From Paenibacillus sp. JNUCC-31 (lineage in GTDB: Bacteria > Bacillota > Bacilli > Paenibacillales > Paenibacillaceae), in assembly GCF_014844075.1 (NCBI RefSeq), contig NZ_CP062165.1, positions 682,001-746,000 of the forward strand: a DNA stretch of 64,000 nt, in the 5' to 3' direction. Position 1 is the stretch's first letter, and every line of letters begins with the position of its first letter. Of the stretch, positions 1-8,151 are shown piece after piece. The notes beneath the pieces were generated by a model. That model ran no database searches. It saw only the letters and a program-made list of their open reading frames with translations, and was not told the DNA's origin. The position numbers and the translations under genes were made by a program.

Positions 1-276
1 TGTCTCGGCATTATCAATAACATCATCATGAACCAGAGAAGCCGAGTGAATCAATTCCAACGGAACTGCTACCAGCTTTAGGCGCTCGATGTCGTATGTA
101 CCAAATTTCCCGCCAAGCAGCACAAATACAGGACGTAATCGCTTCCCCCCTGCCTTAAGCAGGTGAAGTGAGGTTTCGCTCAGCAGTTTCTGTTCTCCCT
201 GAACGCTGCGGTACAACTCTTTTTCAATGTAATTCATGTCCTTTTTTAACAACCCGAAAATATCCAATAGTTTCAT
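1..276 (-). CDS. hepT: Heptaprenyl diphosphate synthase component II, N-terminal part
   Basis: This is the first 92 codons of a trans-prenyltransferase that runs off the left edge. The family extends farnesyl diphosphate with isopentenyl diphosphate to make the C35 side chain of menaquinone, working as a heterodimer with the HepS subunit encoded at 2837-3700. The reading begins MKLLDIFGLLKKD and contains GGKRLRP followed by the first aspartate-rich motif in LVHDDVIDNAE, where the acidic residues bind Mg-diphosphate. The start ATG at 276 follows a GGGTGAACGA sequence. Its neighbours UbiX, UbiA, MenG and HepS confirm a quinone role. Identity is secure; the C-terminal half and second DDxxD motif are outside the window. 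Confidence 0.93.
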   Translation of the reverse strand, partial: MKLLDIFGLLKKDMNYIEKELYRSVQGEQKLLSETSLHLLKAGGKRLRPVFVLLGGKFGTYDIERLKLVAVPLELIHSASLVHDDVIDNAET

Positions 277-613
277 TCGTTCACCCGTGTCAGCGTATTA
301 TCAGTCCATAAATCCATGCTTACCTTCCCCTCCAGCAAGTCGGGCCTGCAGGCATAACGAAAAACCAGGGCTTGCCTTTCCTGCTTGCGTTCTTCTTTAA
401 CGTACTAACCTTGTTCGAATGTCATGGCTGACACTCGGGAATTAAACTCTGCGACTTGTTCTGAAACATAAGTTCAGAAGCTGCCGGAGCATGGGTCAAG
501 GCTGTGGCTCATACGAAGCATGACCATCAGCGCTCACCAATACCCCGGTATTTGGGGGGCGACCAAGTCACTTATGCACTTACTTATCAGATACAAAGCG
601 AGAGTACTTGGTC
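277..613. other. 337-base gap between ubiX and hepT, no gene recognised
   Basis: No open frame with a ribosome binding site was found on either strand. The only structure noticed is a small inverted repeat (AATACC/GGTATT around 539-554) next to a run of six G. In B. subtilis hepT follows menG more closely, so this gap may be what remains between the inserted ubiX/ubiA genes and hepT, but that is inference. Confidence 0.4.
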
Positions 614-1231
614 CTATCCCCGTTCATCCGGTTCTCCCCATCTCGTAAACAGTTGATGTGGAATGCGAAGGCTATCGAGCACCTTACCCACCAGAAAAAG
701 AATCAACTCGTCCATCGTTTGGGGTTTGTAATAAAAAGCAGGCATCGCTGGTATCATTCGGACACCAAGCCGGGAGAGCTTCAACATGTTCTCCAGATGG
801 ATTGCATGTAAAGGCGTCTCACGCGGTACCAAAATCAGTGTTCTTCCCTCTTTCATCATGACATCAGCAGCACGGGACATCAGATTATCGGACGCCCCCT
901 GTGCAATCGATGAAAGAGTGCCCATGGAACATGGCATAATTATCATGCCTTCTGCCAGGAAAGAACCGCTTGCGATTGAGGCACCAATATCACTAACGGG
1001 ATGATAGATTAGGGAACCAGCACGTTTGCCGAATTTTTCTTCCAGCACATGGTCCCGGTTCGTAATATCCCAGTCCATTTCTTCTTTCAATACACGCCAG
1101 CCGGCATTGGATATCACCAGATGCACGGTGTAATCCAGATCAAGCAGCGTTTCAATTAACCTGATGCCATATATACTGCCACTCGCTCCGGTAATTCCGA
1201 CAACCAGTCGTTTATTTTCCGGCTGATGCAT
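614..1231 (-). CDS. ubiX: UbiX-family flavin prenyltransferase
   Basis: A 205-residue protein of the usual UbiX length. UbiX enzymes join dimethylallyl phosphate to FMN to make prenylated FMN, the cofactor of UbiD-type decarboxylases. The N-terminal GITGASGSIYG loop (residues 13-23) is the flavin-phosphate site, and IIMPCSMGTLSSIAQG in the middle is the second conserved block; the C-terminal part also looks complete. The start ATG lies two bases after the ubiA stop, so the two genes are coupled. Next to UbiA, MenG and both heptaprenyl synthase subunits, a role in the decarboxylation step of menaquinone synthesis (futalosine-type route) is plausible. No UbiD partner is present in this window. 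The family call is firm; pathway placement is inference. Confidence 0.88.
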   Translation of the reverse strand: MHQPENKRLVVGITGASGSIYGIRLIETLLDLDYTVHLVISNAGWRVLKEEMDWDITNRDHVLEEKFGKRAGSLIYHPVSDIGASIASGSFLAEGMIIMPCSMGTLSSIAQGASDNLMSRAADVMMKEGRTLILVPRETPLHAIHLENMLKLSRLGVRMIPAMPAFYYKPQTMDELILFLVGKVLDSLRIPHQLFTRWGEPDERG

Positions 1232-1233
1232 CT

Positions 1234-2100
1234 TTATTTCACCGCCAGATCAATTAGAGTAAATGTAAATACAACCAGGCTTAGTACACTGTTCATGGTA
1301 AAGAACGCGGTTTGCACCCGGCTCATGTCATTTGGCGATACAATATAGTGCTCATAGAAAAGAATACCATAAGTAATCAGCATTCCGGCACCATACCACC
1401 AGCTTAGATCAGTCATCAATAACAAGGCCAGAAAACCAACTGCGGTAATCACGTGAAATAACTTGGCGATCTGCAATGATGTGTTAAGACCGAAACGGGA
1501 AGGTATGGAATGAAGTCCCTCACCCTGATCGAACTCCAGATCCTGACATGCGTAAATGATATCGAACCCTGCTGTCCAGAACACAATCGTAACGTACAGC
1601 ACAATCGCTGTCCAATCCATTGTACCCGTTACAGCTACCCAACCCCCAAGCGGAGCCAGACCAATAGTCATACCGAGTACTACATGGCACAACCATGTGA
1701 AACGTTTGGTATATGAATACAATACCAGCATAAATACAGCTATCGGCAACAATTGCATGGATAACACGTTAAGGTTGGAAGATGCCCAGAACAAAAGCAC
1801 AAACGACAATATGATAAAAATAACGACCTCACCGTTTTTCAATAAACCGGCCGGAATCGCTCTCATCGCGGTACGTGGGTTTTTCTTGTCTATCGCCTGG
1901 TCAATCATGCGGTTCAAGCCAAAAGCAGCGCTTCTTGCACCAATCATTGCCAGTAATACCCACATAATCTGGAGCCAGGTTGGGAATGTATCATTCACTA
2001 CCATGGAACCGAGAATGGCCCCCATAAATGCAAAAGGTAATGCGAAAAGCGTATGTTCAATCTTGATCATTTCTAAAAAGATGCGAATTTTCCTAAACAT
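1234..2100 (-). CDS. ubiA: UbiA-like aromatic prenyltransferase
   Basis: Multi-pass membrane enzyme of about 288 residues that attaches a polyprenyl chain to an aromatic acid. The first active-site motif NRMIDQAID (N63, D67, D71) and the second aspartate motif DLEFD sit in cytoplasmic loops, as in the UbiA superfamily, with about eight hydrophobic helices. I chose the ATG at 2100 because AAGGAG lies eight bases upstream; an upstream in-frame ATG at 2121 lacks such a site. The start overlaps the end of menG by eight bases. The context (MenG, HepS/HepT, UbiX) suggests the naphthoate prenyltransferase of menaquinone synthesis, possibly the MqnP-type enzyme of the futalosine route rather than MenA. 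Substrate is not provable from sequence. Confidence 0.87.
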   Translation of the reverse strand: MFRKIRIFLEMIKIEHTLFALPFAFMGAILGSMVVNDTFPTWLQIMWVLLAMIGARSAAFGLNRMIDQAIDKKNPRTAMRAIPAGLLKNGEVVIFIILSFVLLFWASSNLNVLSMQLLPIAVFMLVLYSYTKRFTWLCHVVLGMTIGLAPLGGWVAVTGTMDWTAIVLYVTIVFWTAGFDIIYACQDLEFDQGEGLHSIPSRFGLNTSLQIAKLFHVITAVGFLALLLMTDLSWWYGAGMLITYGILFYEHYIVSPNDMSRVQTAFFTMNSVLSLVVFTFTLIDLAVK

Positions 2101-2821
2101 GCTGATTCTCCTTGGTTCCAATATGCAGTGCCGCGATACCTCCGGTCAGAGGATAGGCCTGCACTTGCTTCAATCCGGTTTCTGCAAAAATATCGGCCAG
2201 TTCCTTCCTCCCTGGAAAAAGTGCCAGTGAGTCCGGCAGCCATTTATACTGCTCATAACGTTTGGCAAACAATTTGGCAATCTTCGGTAGTAATTGTTCA
2301 AAATAAAAATAATAAATGGCTTTAAACGGTTGCCATGTCGGCTTAGATAATTCCAGACAGACTACCATGCCTCCCGGCTTCACGACACGCTTCATCTCCG
2401 ACAGAACCTGACGAAGATCAGGAACGTTGCGTAATCCAAATCCAATAGTGACATAATCAAATGAATTGTCCTCAAAGGGAAGTGACATCGCATTGCCTTG
2501 AACCAGCGTGATCTGTTTCTGACGGTTTACTGCATTAACCTTGGTCTGCCCAACTTCGAGCATATTGCTGCTAAAATCAAGCCCATGCATGTGACCCGTT
2601 TCACTTGCCTGGGCCATGGCGAGTGTCCAGTCACACGTACCGCAGCATAAATCGAGCCCGGTATCGCCTTTGGACATATTCATCTTCTTCATGGTGAATT
2701 TACGCCAAGCCTTGTGCCTGCGGAAACTCAGAATATCATTCATGACGTCATATTTCCCGGCTATACTCTGAAAAACCGAATGGACAAATTCTTCTTTCGG
2801 TTTGGTCTCTCCGCTCCCCAT
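2093..2821 (-). CDS. menG: Demethylmenaquinone methyltransferase (UbiE/MenG)
   Basis: A 242-residue SAM-dependent methyltransferase that performs the last step of menaquinone synthesis, C-methylation of demethylmenaquinone. It has the characteristic N-terminal VHSVFQSIAGKYDVMND, the SAM motif LDLCCGTCDW, and the family block GFGLRNVPD. Here the canonical G-T-G-D/T part of motif I reads CGTCDW, with two adjacent cysteines before it, a small departure from the usual GGGTGD. It lies 15 bases downstream of hepS and overlaps ubiA by eight bases, so it is part of the quinone operon. Length and motifs match the family. Confidence 0.94.
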   Translation of the reverse strand: MGSGETKPKEEFVHSVFQSIAGKYDVMNDILSFRRHKAWRKFTMKKMNMSKGDTGLDLCCGTCDWTLAMAQASETGHMHGLDFSSNMLEVGQTKVNAVNRQKQITLVQGNAMSLPFEDNSFDYVTIGFGLRNVPDLRQVLSEMKRVVKPGGMVVCLELSKPTWQPFKAIYYFYFEQLLPKIAKLFAKRYEQYKWLPDSLALFPGRKELADIFAETGLKQVQAYPLTGGIAALHIGTKENQHV

Positions 2822-2836
2822 TCGTCTGTCTCCCCC

Positions 2837-3700
2837 TCAATCTTCCCTTACTGCCGCATGTGAAGGCTGCAAATACGTCAGGTAAGGCTCCAGTATTGCA
2901 TCGAATTCATGCAAGCCCAATGGATTCTCCTCGTCTTGCAACAACTGCTGTATGCGGCGTGTGCAGTCTCGAAGCTTGTCCAGCAAAACTTCGCCAATTC
3001 GATGCTTGAGGACCATTCTGCTCCATGTCCGTGCATCCATCTCTGGCTGACGAAGCCATTTCTGCTCGTCGTCGTTGCCGTGTTCGTAAATATGCCAGAA
3101 AGCATAACTGTGATAAAAGTTTTGATCGTCGTTCATCCGTCGCAACTCTTCCGCGATCATTTCGCAGCAGCTGATTTCCGACAGCAGACTGTTCCATAGG
3201 GACTGTTCCTTGGAACCAATCATGTCTGAAAAAGAAAGAAACAGCTGCATCTTCAGCTGTACCGTTTCACGCAAGTATTCTTCAGCCGAAACGAGGAGTT
3301 TTTTCATCCGTTCATACAGCGTCATCTTGCGTGCATTCACTTCGGATACAGCACCACTGAGTTTGCCGATCATTTCAATTCTGCCCGCATGAGCGAGCAA
3401 CTGATAGAAACGGCTGCTCAGATAGTCTCCGGCAAGCACGTTCAACTGGCGCGAACGCATCTCCTGTTCTCTGCGCTCTCCGGATATCGTATCAATCCGA
3501 TCATGCGTATCCATAGCCAACTGAACGAGCGAGGTTGCAAGAGCGTAAAGCTCATCATGCACCTTTTCGTCTGTCCGGCCCACAAATACCTGCAGCAGAC
3601 GTGCCCGGCTATCCGGAAATGATGGGATTTCCGTATGTTGTCGAATCATGTCGTAATCCGTATATTTCTTTGCTAGTTGGGGTACGCGATATGAATTCAT
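2837..3700 (-). CDS. hepS: Heptaprenyl diphosphate synthase component I
   Basis: The 287-residue small regulatory subunit of the heterodimeric heptaprenyl diphosphate synthase. It has no catalytic aspartate motifs of its own and is needed for chain-length control with HepT. The sequence is alpha-helical and charged, with the block VQLAMDTHDRID and GDYLSSRFYQLLA typical of this subunit. The start at 3700 has GGAGG seven bases upstream; an in-frame ATG at 3742 has none. A -10-like TATAAT lies at 3756-3761 on this strand, so transcription of the quinone operon may begin here. Gene order hepS-menG-...-hepT is conserved in Bacillales. Confidence 0.86.
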   Translation of the reverse strand: MNSYRVPQLAKKYTDYDMIRQHTEIPSFPDSRARLLQVFVGRTDEKVHDELYALATSLVQLAMDTHDRIDTISGERREQEMRSRQLNVLAGDYLSSRFYQLLAHAGRIEMIGKLSGAVSEVNARKMTLYERMKKLLVSAEEYLRETVQLKMQLFLSFSDMIGSKEQSLWNSLLSEISCCEMIAEELRRMNDDQNFYHSYAFWHIYEHGNDDEQKWLRQPEMDARTWSRMVLKHRIGEVLLDKLRDCTRRIQQLLQDEENPLGLHEFDAILEPYLTYLQPSHAAVRED

Positions 3701-3801
3701 TCTCAGCCTCCGAGCCTTTACATTGTTAAACCATTTCTGCACTACAATCTTATATATTATAGCATATGTTTATCGGACACGCACTGAATCCTGCTATTCT
3801 A

Positions 3802-4353
3802 TTACCCCTGACTTGTCATTTCGAATTGCTTCTTCCACAGTTCCGTCTCCATCATATGAAACCAGTCCTTTAATTCTTCCGAGAGGATTGGACTTTTCCA
3901 GCTTCGAAGCGTTTCGATTGCATACATCGGCCATTCTCCACGTCGAAAATCAGCTGCAAGTAATAAATGCCTTTTGTGCAGCCATTCGTCCTCAGCCATC
4001 ACACGCAGCAACACCTGATTCACATTGTCGAGACTTTGAAAGCCAAGATCAGCCACAGCAGCCATATTAGCATAGATTTCGGTGTAGCTAGTGCCGGTTC
4101 CGGTGACTTTGAGATCAAGCGTCAAAATCGATTGTTTCCATTCCACCCTCGCGATGGGTGTGGATAGTTGAAGGGTACTCAGCACATCCACCAGATTTTC
4201 TTCCGATAACTGAGCTGGATGCCTTGTGGCAGAAACCGGTTGCGCCCTTTCTCCGCCCCATGTTCGAATATGTAAGGTTTGTATGGCAACAAGCAGAAGG
4301 ACCGCTGCAACCGTTGCCAGCAGTGAAGCAGTCACGATCATCCGCGGTTTCAT
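3802..4353 (-). CDS. Membrane-anchored protein of unknown function
   Basis: A 183-residue protein I do not recognise. Residues 6-26 form one hydrophobic segment without a lipobox, so it is probably an N-terminal anchor or uncleaved signal. The remainder, about 150 residues, is predicted to be outside the cell and has alternating strands and helices with no cysteines. The start follows AGGGAGG with good spacing. It lies between mtrB, behind that gene's terminator, and hepS, a place where B. subtilis has no gene. It is transcribed in the same direction as the quinone operon, 101 bases upstream of hepS. No function is assigned. Confidence 0.75.
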   Translation of the reverse strand: MKPRMIVTASLLATVAAVLLLVAIQTLHIRTWGGERAQPVSATRHPAQLSEENLVDVLSTLQLSTPIARVEWKQSILTLDLKVTGTGTSYTEIYANMAAVADLGFQSLDNVNQVLLRVMAEDEWLHKRHLLLAADFRRGEWPMYAIETLRSWKSPILSEELKDWFHMMETELWKKQFEMTSQG

Positions 4354-4421
4354 AAATGCCTCCCTGCCCTTACCTGTTAGTGTAGTCTGTCCGGTAAAGG
4401 CTCATACCTCATTGTACAATG

Positions 4422-4445
4422 AAAAAAAGCAGGCTATGCCTGCAA
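4422..4445 (-). terminator. Intrinsic terminator after mtrB
   Basis: Perfect hairpin GCAGGC/GCCTGC (4429-4443) followed on the minus strand by seven T. It lies six bases beyond the mtrB stop. Confidence 0.9.
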
Positions 4446-4451
4446 TTTTCA

Positions 4452-4673
4452 TTATTCGGACTGAACCTGTCCATGCTTGGTAATCAGGGTAGCTTTTCCA
4501 CGGATTTTAATGGCTGAAGTATGGTTCGTAAATTGGGCAAACATGACTTCTCCCTTGTCCAGCTTCTCGGTATGATGAAAGCGTGTATCCTGACCTCGGG
4601 TTAAGCCGATCACCTGGACACCATTCTCCTCTGCCTTAATTACAATATAATCACTGCCGGTTGGATGATCCAT
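4452..4673 (-). CDS. mtrB: Tryptophan RNA-binding attenuation protein TRAP
   Basis: A 73-residue protein that assembles as an 11-subunit ring, binds tryptophan and then wraps trp leader RNA at GAG/UAG repeats to terminate transcription or block translation. The signature stretch [19 protein letters not shown] and the following [18 protein letters not shown] are nearly those of B. subtilis TRAP. I set the start at the ATG at 4673 because GGAGAGGGG precedes it and the length matches the 75-residue family. Further in-frame codons upstream would add an unusual 21-residue extension. In B. subtilis mtrB follows mtrA (GTP cyclohydrolase I); here no mtrA is adjacent. The gene ends at a strong terminator. 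Confidence 0.93.
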   Translation of the reverse strand: MDHPTGSDYIVIKAEENGVQVIGLTRGQDTRFHHTEKLDKGEVMFAQFTNHTSAIKIRGKATLITKHGQVQSE

Positions 4674-4820
4674 TACGCACGACCCCTCTCCTAGTTCAAT
4701 AGCGTTAATGATGATAAAGATTGTTTCATTTGTCAACCAACCCTTATGTGTAAGGTGCGCAACATTCTGTTACCCCTTGGTCATACTACAGTTAATCCCG
4801 CCACAGAAAGGAGAGACCTT

Positions 4821-4982
4821 ATGAAGTATGCCCCTGCAGCGCTGACAGACGAGCATATTCACCAATTAAGAGAAATAGAGCATCATCTGTCTGCAGCCGC
4901 TGGAGAAGAACTCATTCTCATAGCCTATGCACAACAATCGGACGAGCCAGAGTCCCTGAACAAAAGGGAGACAGATCAATAG
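4821..4982 (+). CDS. Small acidic protein of unknown function, 53 residues
   Basis: A short gene with a very good ribosome binding site (AAAGGAG, seven bases before ATG 4821) and a terminator right after it. The product is hydrophilic, begins MKYAPAALTDEHIHQLREIE, and looks like one or two helices with an acidic C-terminus. An upstream in-frame ATG at 4746 has no binding site. It is divergent from mtrB and convergent with hbs, the only plus-strand gene in this part. I do not recognise a family. The clean signals make it likely to be translated. Confidence 0.65.
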   Translation: MKYAPAALTDEHIHQLREIEHHLSAAAGEELILIAYAQQSDEPESLNKRETDQ

Positions 4983-4993
4983 TGGGCAAAAGA

Positions 4994-5025
4994 AAAGGCC
5001 GTGAACAAGTCACGGTCTTTTTGTC
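4994..5025. terminator. Bidirectional terminator between small gene and hbs
   Basis: Stem GGCCGTGA/TCACGGTC (4997-5017) with one G-T pair and a five-base loop. It is flanked by A-rich sequence on the left and five T on the right, so it can end both the plus-strand small gene and hbs. Confidence 0.88.
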
Positions 5026-5048
5026 GACATATGGAATATGTAGAAATC

Positions 5049-5321
5049 TTATTTAATTCCGTCTTTGAGCGCTTTACCTGGTTTGAATGCAGGAATTTTG
5101 CTCGCAGGAATTTCGATTTCTTCACCTGTTTGCGGGTTGCGTCCTTTACGTGCAGAGCGCTCGCGAACTTCGAAGTTCCCAAAACCAACCAATTGTACTT
5201 TGTCTCCGCTTTGAAGAGCACCAGAGATTGCTTCGAATACGGCATCAACCGCTTTCGTTACATCCTTCTTGGACAATTCAGTCGCTTCAGACACTTGTGT
5301 AATCAAGTCTGATTTGTTCAT
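5049..5321 (-). CDS. hbs: HU-type histone-like DNA-binding protein
   Basis: A 90-residue HU protein, the usual length. HU dimers bend DNA non-specifically and help compact the nucleoid. It has MNKSDLI at the start, the helix-turn [19 protein letters not shown], the arm region with [12 protein letters not shown], and the proline-containing tip [14 protein letters not shown] strong AGGAGGTG site precedes the start. In B. subtilis hbs is adjacent to mtrA-mtrB, and here it is next to mtrB. Beyond it towards spoIVA an ABC transporter operon is inserted. Confidence 0.96.
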   Translation of the reverse strand: MNKSDLITQVSEATELSKKDVTKAVDAVFEAISGALQSGDKVQLVGFGNFEVRERSARKGRNPQTGEEIEIPASKIPAFKPGKALKDGIK

Positions 5322-5540
5322 TGTTTTTTCACCTCCTGAATCAATGTCCTGAATGTTATACTGTGTTTCCGTTTTATAGCGAAATATACGTTCATACGCA
5401 AAAAATCTACGTACATCTTGAGCGTGATGAACACAAATCTCCGCCTGCGGTCAACAGTCATTTCCGGCAGAATGTCGCCTGAAACAAAGGTTGTTTCGGA
5501 CGCCGAACAAATTTTATACTAATACAGACAGCCCACAATT

Positions 5541-6527
5541 TCAAGTGCGGTTGCGGTTTAAGACGTAAAATGTCACTGCCAGGGCAAGGACGAGCACTCC
5601 ACCCTTGACAATATCATGGGTGAAATATTGGACATTCATCATGGTCAAACCGTTGACCAATACACCAATTAGAACCGAGCCGATAAACGTTCCAATCACG
5701 TTCGGTTTACCTGCGCCAAATACAGAGAAGCCGACAAACACAGCTGCCACCGATTCCATTAACAACGGAGATCCCGCGTCGATTTGCCCTGATCCTACTT
5801 TGGATGCATAGATAATACCTCCAATTGCAGCAAACACTCCAGCTGCCACATAGGCGAGAGTGCGCACCTTTTTCACCTTGATTCCAGACAGACGTGCCGC
5901 TTCCTCATTACCCCCAGTAACGTACATCTGGCGCCCATACTTTGTATACGTCAAAAAGATATGCACAGCAATCACAGCAATGAGCAGCAGGATGACCGAA
6001 ATCGGCATACCCAGCCATTTTCCCTGCCCAATCAATAGAAATGTGGGATCCATCTCCCCGGCAGCTTTACTCCCGTCAGGAAATTGCATATGGTTGTATA
6101 TCGTGTAACCTTGGGCATACGTTTTGTGAATTCCACCGATGATGTACATCGTGGCAAGTGTCGCCAGCAGATCCGGGATACGGAGTTTCACGATCAGCAA
6201 GGAATTAAGCCAACCAATAACAGCCCCAATGATTAGAGGGACAATAATGACAACAGCCAGCGGCTGCTGGTACCAAATCATTAACGAAGCGGTAACGACA
6301 GTCGTTAGCGAGACGGTTGCCCCCACCGAGAGGTCAAATCCATCTACAATGAGAGATAAGGTTACACCAATCGCCACAAATGTCACAATGGAGATGGAAC
6401 CCAATATATCTGTCAAGTTACTGTACGTAAAGAAATATGGCAATTTAATACCGAAAAATGCAATAACACCAACAATAACGATAATCGCACCATAACGGAA
6501 CGCAAAATCCAATGATTTATCCTTCAT
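5541..6527 (-). CDS. Ribose-type ABC transporter permease
   Basis: A 328-residue membrane subunit of the RbsC/MglC family (BPD_transp_2), with about ten hydrophobic helices. It carries the family block GVTLSLIVDGFDLSVGATVSL, close to the conserved 'G.DLSVG' motif, and the EAA-like cytoplasmic loop GGNEEAARLSGI that docks on the ATPase. It imports a monosaccharide or similar small ligand together with the ATPase at 6524-8041 and the binding protein at 8152-9249. Its ATG overlaps the ATPase stop by four bases. It is the last gene of the operon. The substrate cannot be read from the sequence. Confidence 0.9.
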   Translation of the reverse strand: MKDKSLDFAFRYGAIIVIVGVIAFFGIKLPYFFTYSNLTDILGSISIVTFVAIGVTLSLIVDGFDLSVGATVSLTTVVTASLMIWYQQPLAVVIIVPLIIGAVIGWLNSLLIVKLRIPDLLATLATMYIIGGIHKTYAQGYTIYNHMQFPDGSKAAGEMDPTFLLIGQGKWLGMPISVILLLIAVIAVHIFLTYTKYGRQMYVTGGNEEAARLSGIKVKKVRTLAYVAAGVFAAIGGIIYASKVGSGQIDAGSPLLMESVAAVFVGFSVFGAGKPNVIGTFIGSVLIGVLVNGLTMMNVQYFTHDIVKGGVLVLALAVTFYVLNRNRT

Positions 6528-8041
6528 GCTTCCACCTCTTGTCCACCGCTTGCATAGTATAGCAGCTGTTCTTGGTTAGTCTCGCCCCGTTTGAATTCCT
6601 TGACAATAGTCCCTTCACACATTACTGCAATTCGGTCACCAATGCCCAATCCTTCATCCAGTTCACATGTGAAATAGATTACAGCTTTTCCTGCCAAAGC
6701 CAATTCGTTAATAATGCGAAAAATGTCACTTTTTGCACCGATATCAACACCTTTTGTCGGCTCATCAAATATAAATACGTCTGCATCCGCATTCAGCCAT
6801 TTGCCAATAGCGACTTTCTGTTGATTGCCTCCGCTTAAATATTTCACTTCCTGCCGAACGGACGATGTTTTGATTCCGAGTTGCTGGACCAGAGATTCCG
6901 CGTTCTCACGTTCACGCTTTCGGCTCACAAAGCCCAATGTACTTAGGCGTCCCAGCAACGGCAGGCTCAAATTCCGTTCCACATTTTCCTGGATCAGAAT
7001 CCCCTGTTTACGACGTTCTTCCGGCACGGAAACAATGCCTAGAGCAGCGGCATCCGCAGGTTGGGAGAGGTGAAGCTCACGGTGATTCAGCCGAATTTCT
7101 CCACTCTCCAGACGATCTGCACCAATCAGCAAGCGGGAGCATTCCGTTTTGCCTGCACCAACCAAACCTATCACGGCAAGCACCTCGCCTCGACGAACAG
7201 AAAGATTCACTCCCTTAACCCTGAGTCCACGACGAAGTCCGCGTGCTTCCAGCAATACCTCACCTATTGGCGCTTCTGTCTTGGGAAACTCTTCCTCAAA
7301 CGGTTTACCCAGCATATGCGTCACCAGATCATTAATCGTAAGCCCCCGTGCTTCACCTGTGAATACATGCTGCCCATCTCTCATTACTGTGACCCGATCA
7401 CAGTGACTCGTAACTTCAGGAAGACGGTGAGTAATGAAAATACATGCCACACCCCGATCTTTCAACAAATGCACAATTCTAAAAAAGGCGTCGGTTTCTT
7501 CCCGGCTTAGTGGCGCAGTCGGTTCGTCAAATATAATGACCTTGGCATCCTGAATCAGAATGCGTGCCAGCAGAATCATCTGTTTCTCCGCCAATGTCAG
7601 GTCCGCTACCTTTTTGTGTACCGATATGTCTGCCCCCAGTTGCTGCAAAGCTTCAGCTGCACGCTGTTGCAGTTTCCGAGGACTTTTCCACCAGCCTCCG
7701 CCAGACGACGCCAGTTGGTCCAACATAATATTCTCGGCTGCCGTCAATTGAGGAACCAATGCAGCATCGACCTCTTGGTACACACAATGAATACCGTTTG
7801 ACTTGGCCTCACCAGGTGATGATAATTGAAGAGTTTGTCCACTCAATCGGATGGTGCCTTGATCCAGCTGGTATGCACCAGACAAAATTTTCATTAATGT
7901 GCTCTTCCCCGCACCATTTGCCCCCAGAAGCGCATGAATCTCTCCACCTTTTACCAAGAACTGCACATCTTTCAGGGCAGGAATGCCTGCAAATTGCTTA
8001 TGAATATGTTCCATTTGAAGCAGGATCGGTACAGTGCTCAT
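6524..8041 (-). CDS. Ribose/galactose-type ABC transporter ATPase, two nucleotide-binding domains
   Basis: A 505-residue tandem ATPase of the RbsA/MglA type. The first domain has Walker A GANGAGKST (40-48), a degenerate signature LTLAEKQ and Walker B VIIFDEPTAPLS. The second has GLVGAGKTE, signature YLSGGNQQK and Walker B VFIFDEPTKGVDIG. As in the family, the first domain's signature is weak, so only one site is expected to hydrolyse efficiently. An AGGAGG site precedes the ATG. It is separated from the upstream binding-protein gene by a 110-base gap with a strong hairpin that probably reduces its expression relative to that gene. Confidence 0.93.
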   Translation of the reverse strand: MSTVPILLQMEHIHKQFAGIPALKDVQFLVKGGEIHALLGANGAGKSTLMKILSGAYQLDQGTIRLSGQTLQLSSPGEAKSNGIHCVYQEVDAALVPQLTAAENIMLDQLASSGGGWWKSPRKLQQRAAEALQQLGADISVHKKVADLTLAEKQMILLARILIQDAKVIIFDEPTAPLSREETDAFFRIVHLLKDRGVACIFITHRLPEVTSHCDRVTVMRDGQHVFTGEARGLTINDLVTHMLGKPFEEEFPKTEAPIGEVLLEARGLRRGLRVKGVNLSVRRGEVLAVIGLVGAGKTECSRLLIGADRLESGEIRLNHRELHLSQPADAAALGIVSVPEERRKQGILIQENVERNLSLPLLGRLSTLGFVSRKRERENAESLVQQLGIKTSSVRQEVKYLSGGNQQKVAIGKWLNADADVFIFDEPTKGVDIGAKSDIFRIINELALAGKAVIYFTCELDEGLGIGDRIAVMCEGTIVKEFKRGETNQEQLLYYASGGQEVEA

Positions 8042-8115
8042 GACGCAAACCTCCTATCACTCCCCGCTGGGATTATCGATATCCTCATGCATTTAAATTT
8101 CGTCATCATGGTTGG

Positions 8116-8138
8116 AAAAAGCGCGCCTTGCGGCGCGC
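8116..8138 (-). terminator. Intercistronic attenuating hairpin between binding protein and ATPase genes
   Basis: GCGCGCC/GGCGCGC stem with a four-base loop, followed on the minus strand by five T. It looks like a partial terminator or mRNA-stabilising stem that lets the binding protein be made in excess over the membrane subunits, a common arrangement in ABC operons. Confidence 0.75.
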
Positions 8139-8151
8139 CCCTTACGCTGCT

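Noticed and set aside
1556..2230. 224-residue plus-strand open frame opposite ubiA and menG
   Set aside because: It is antisense to two well-supported genes and lacks family features or a binding site.
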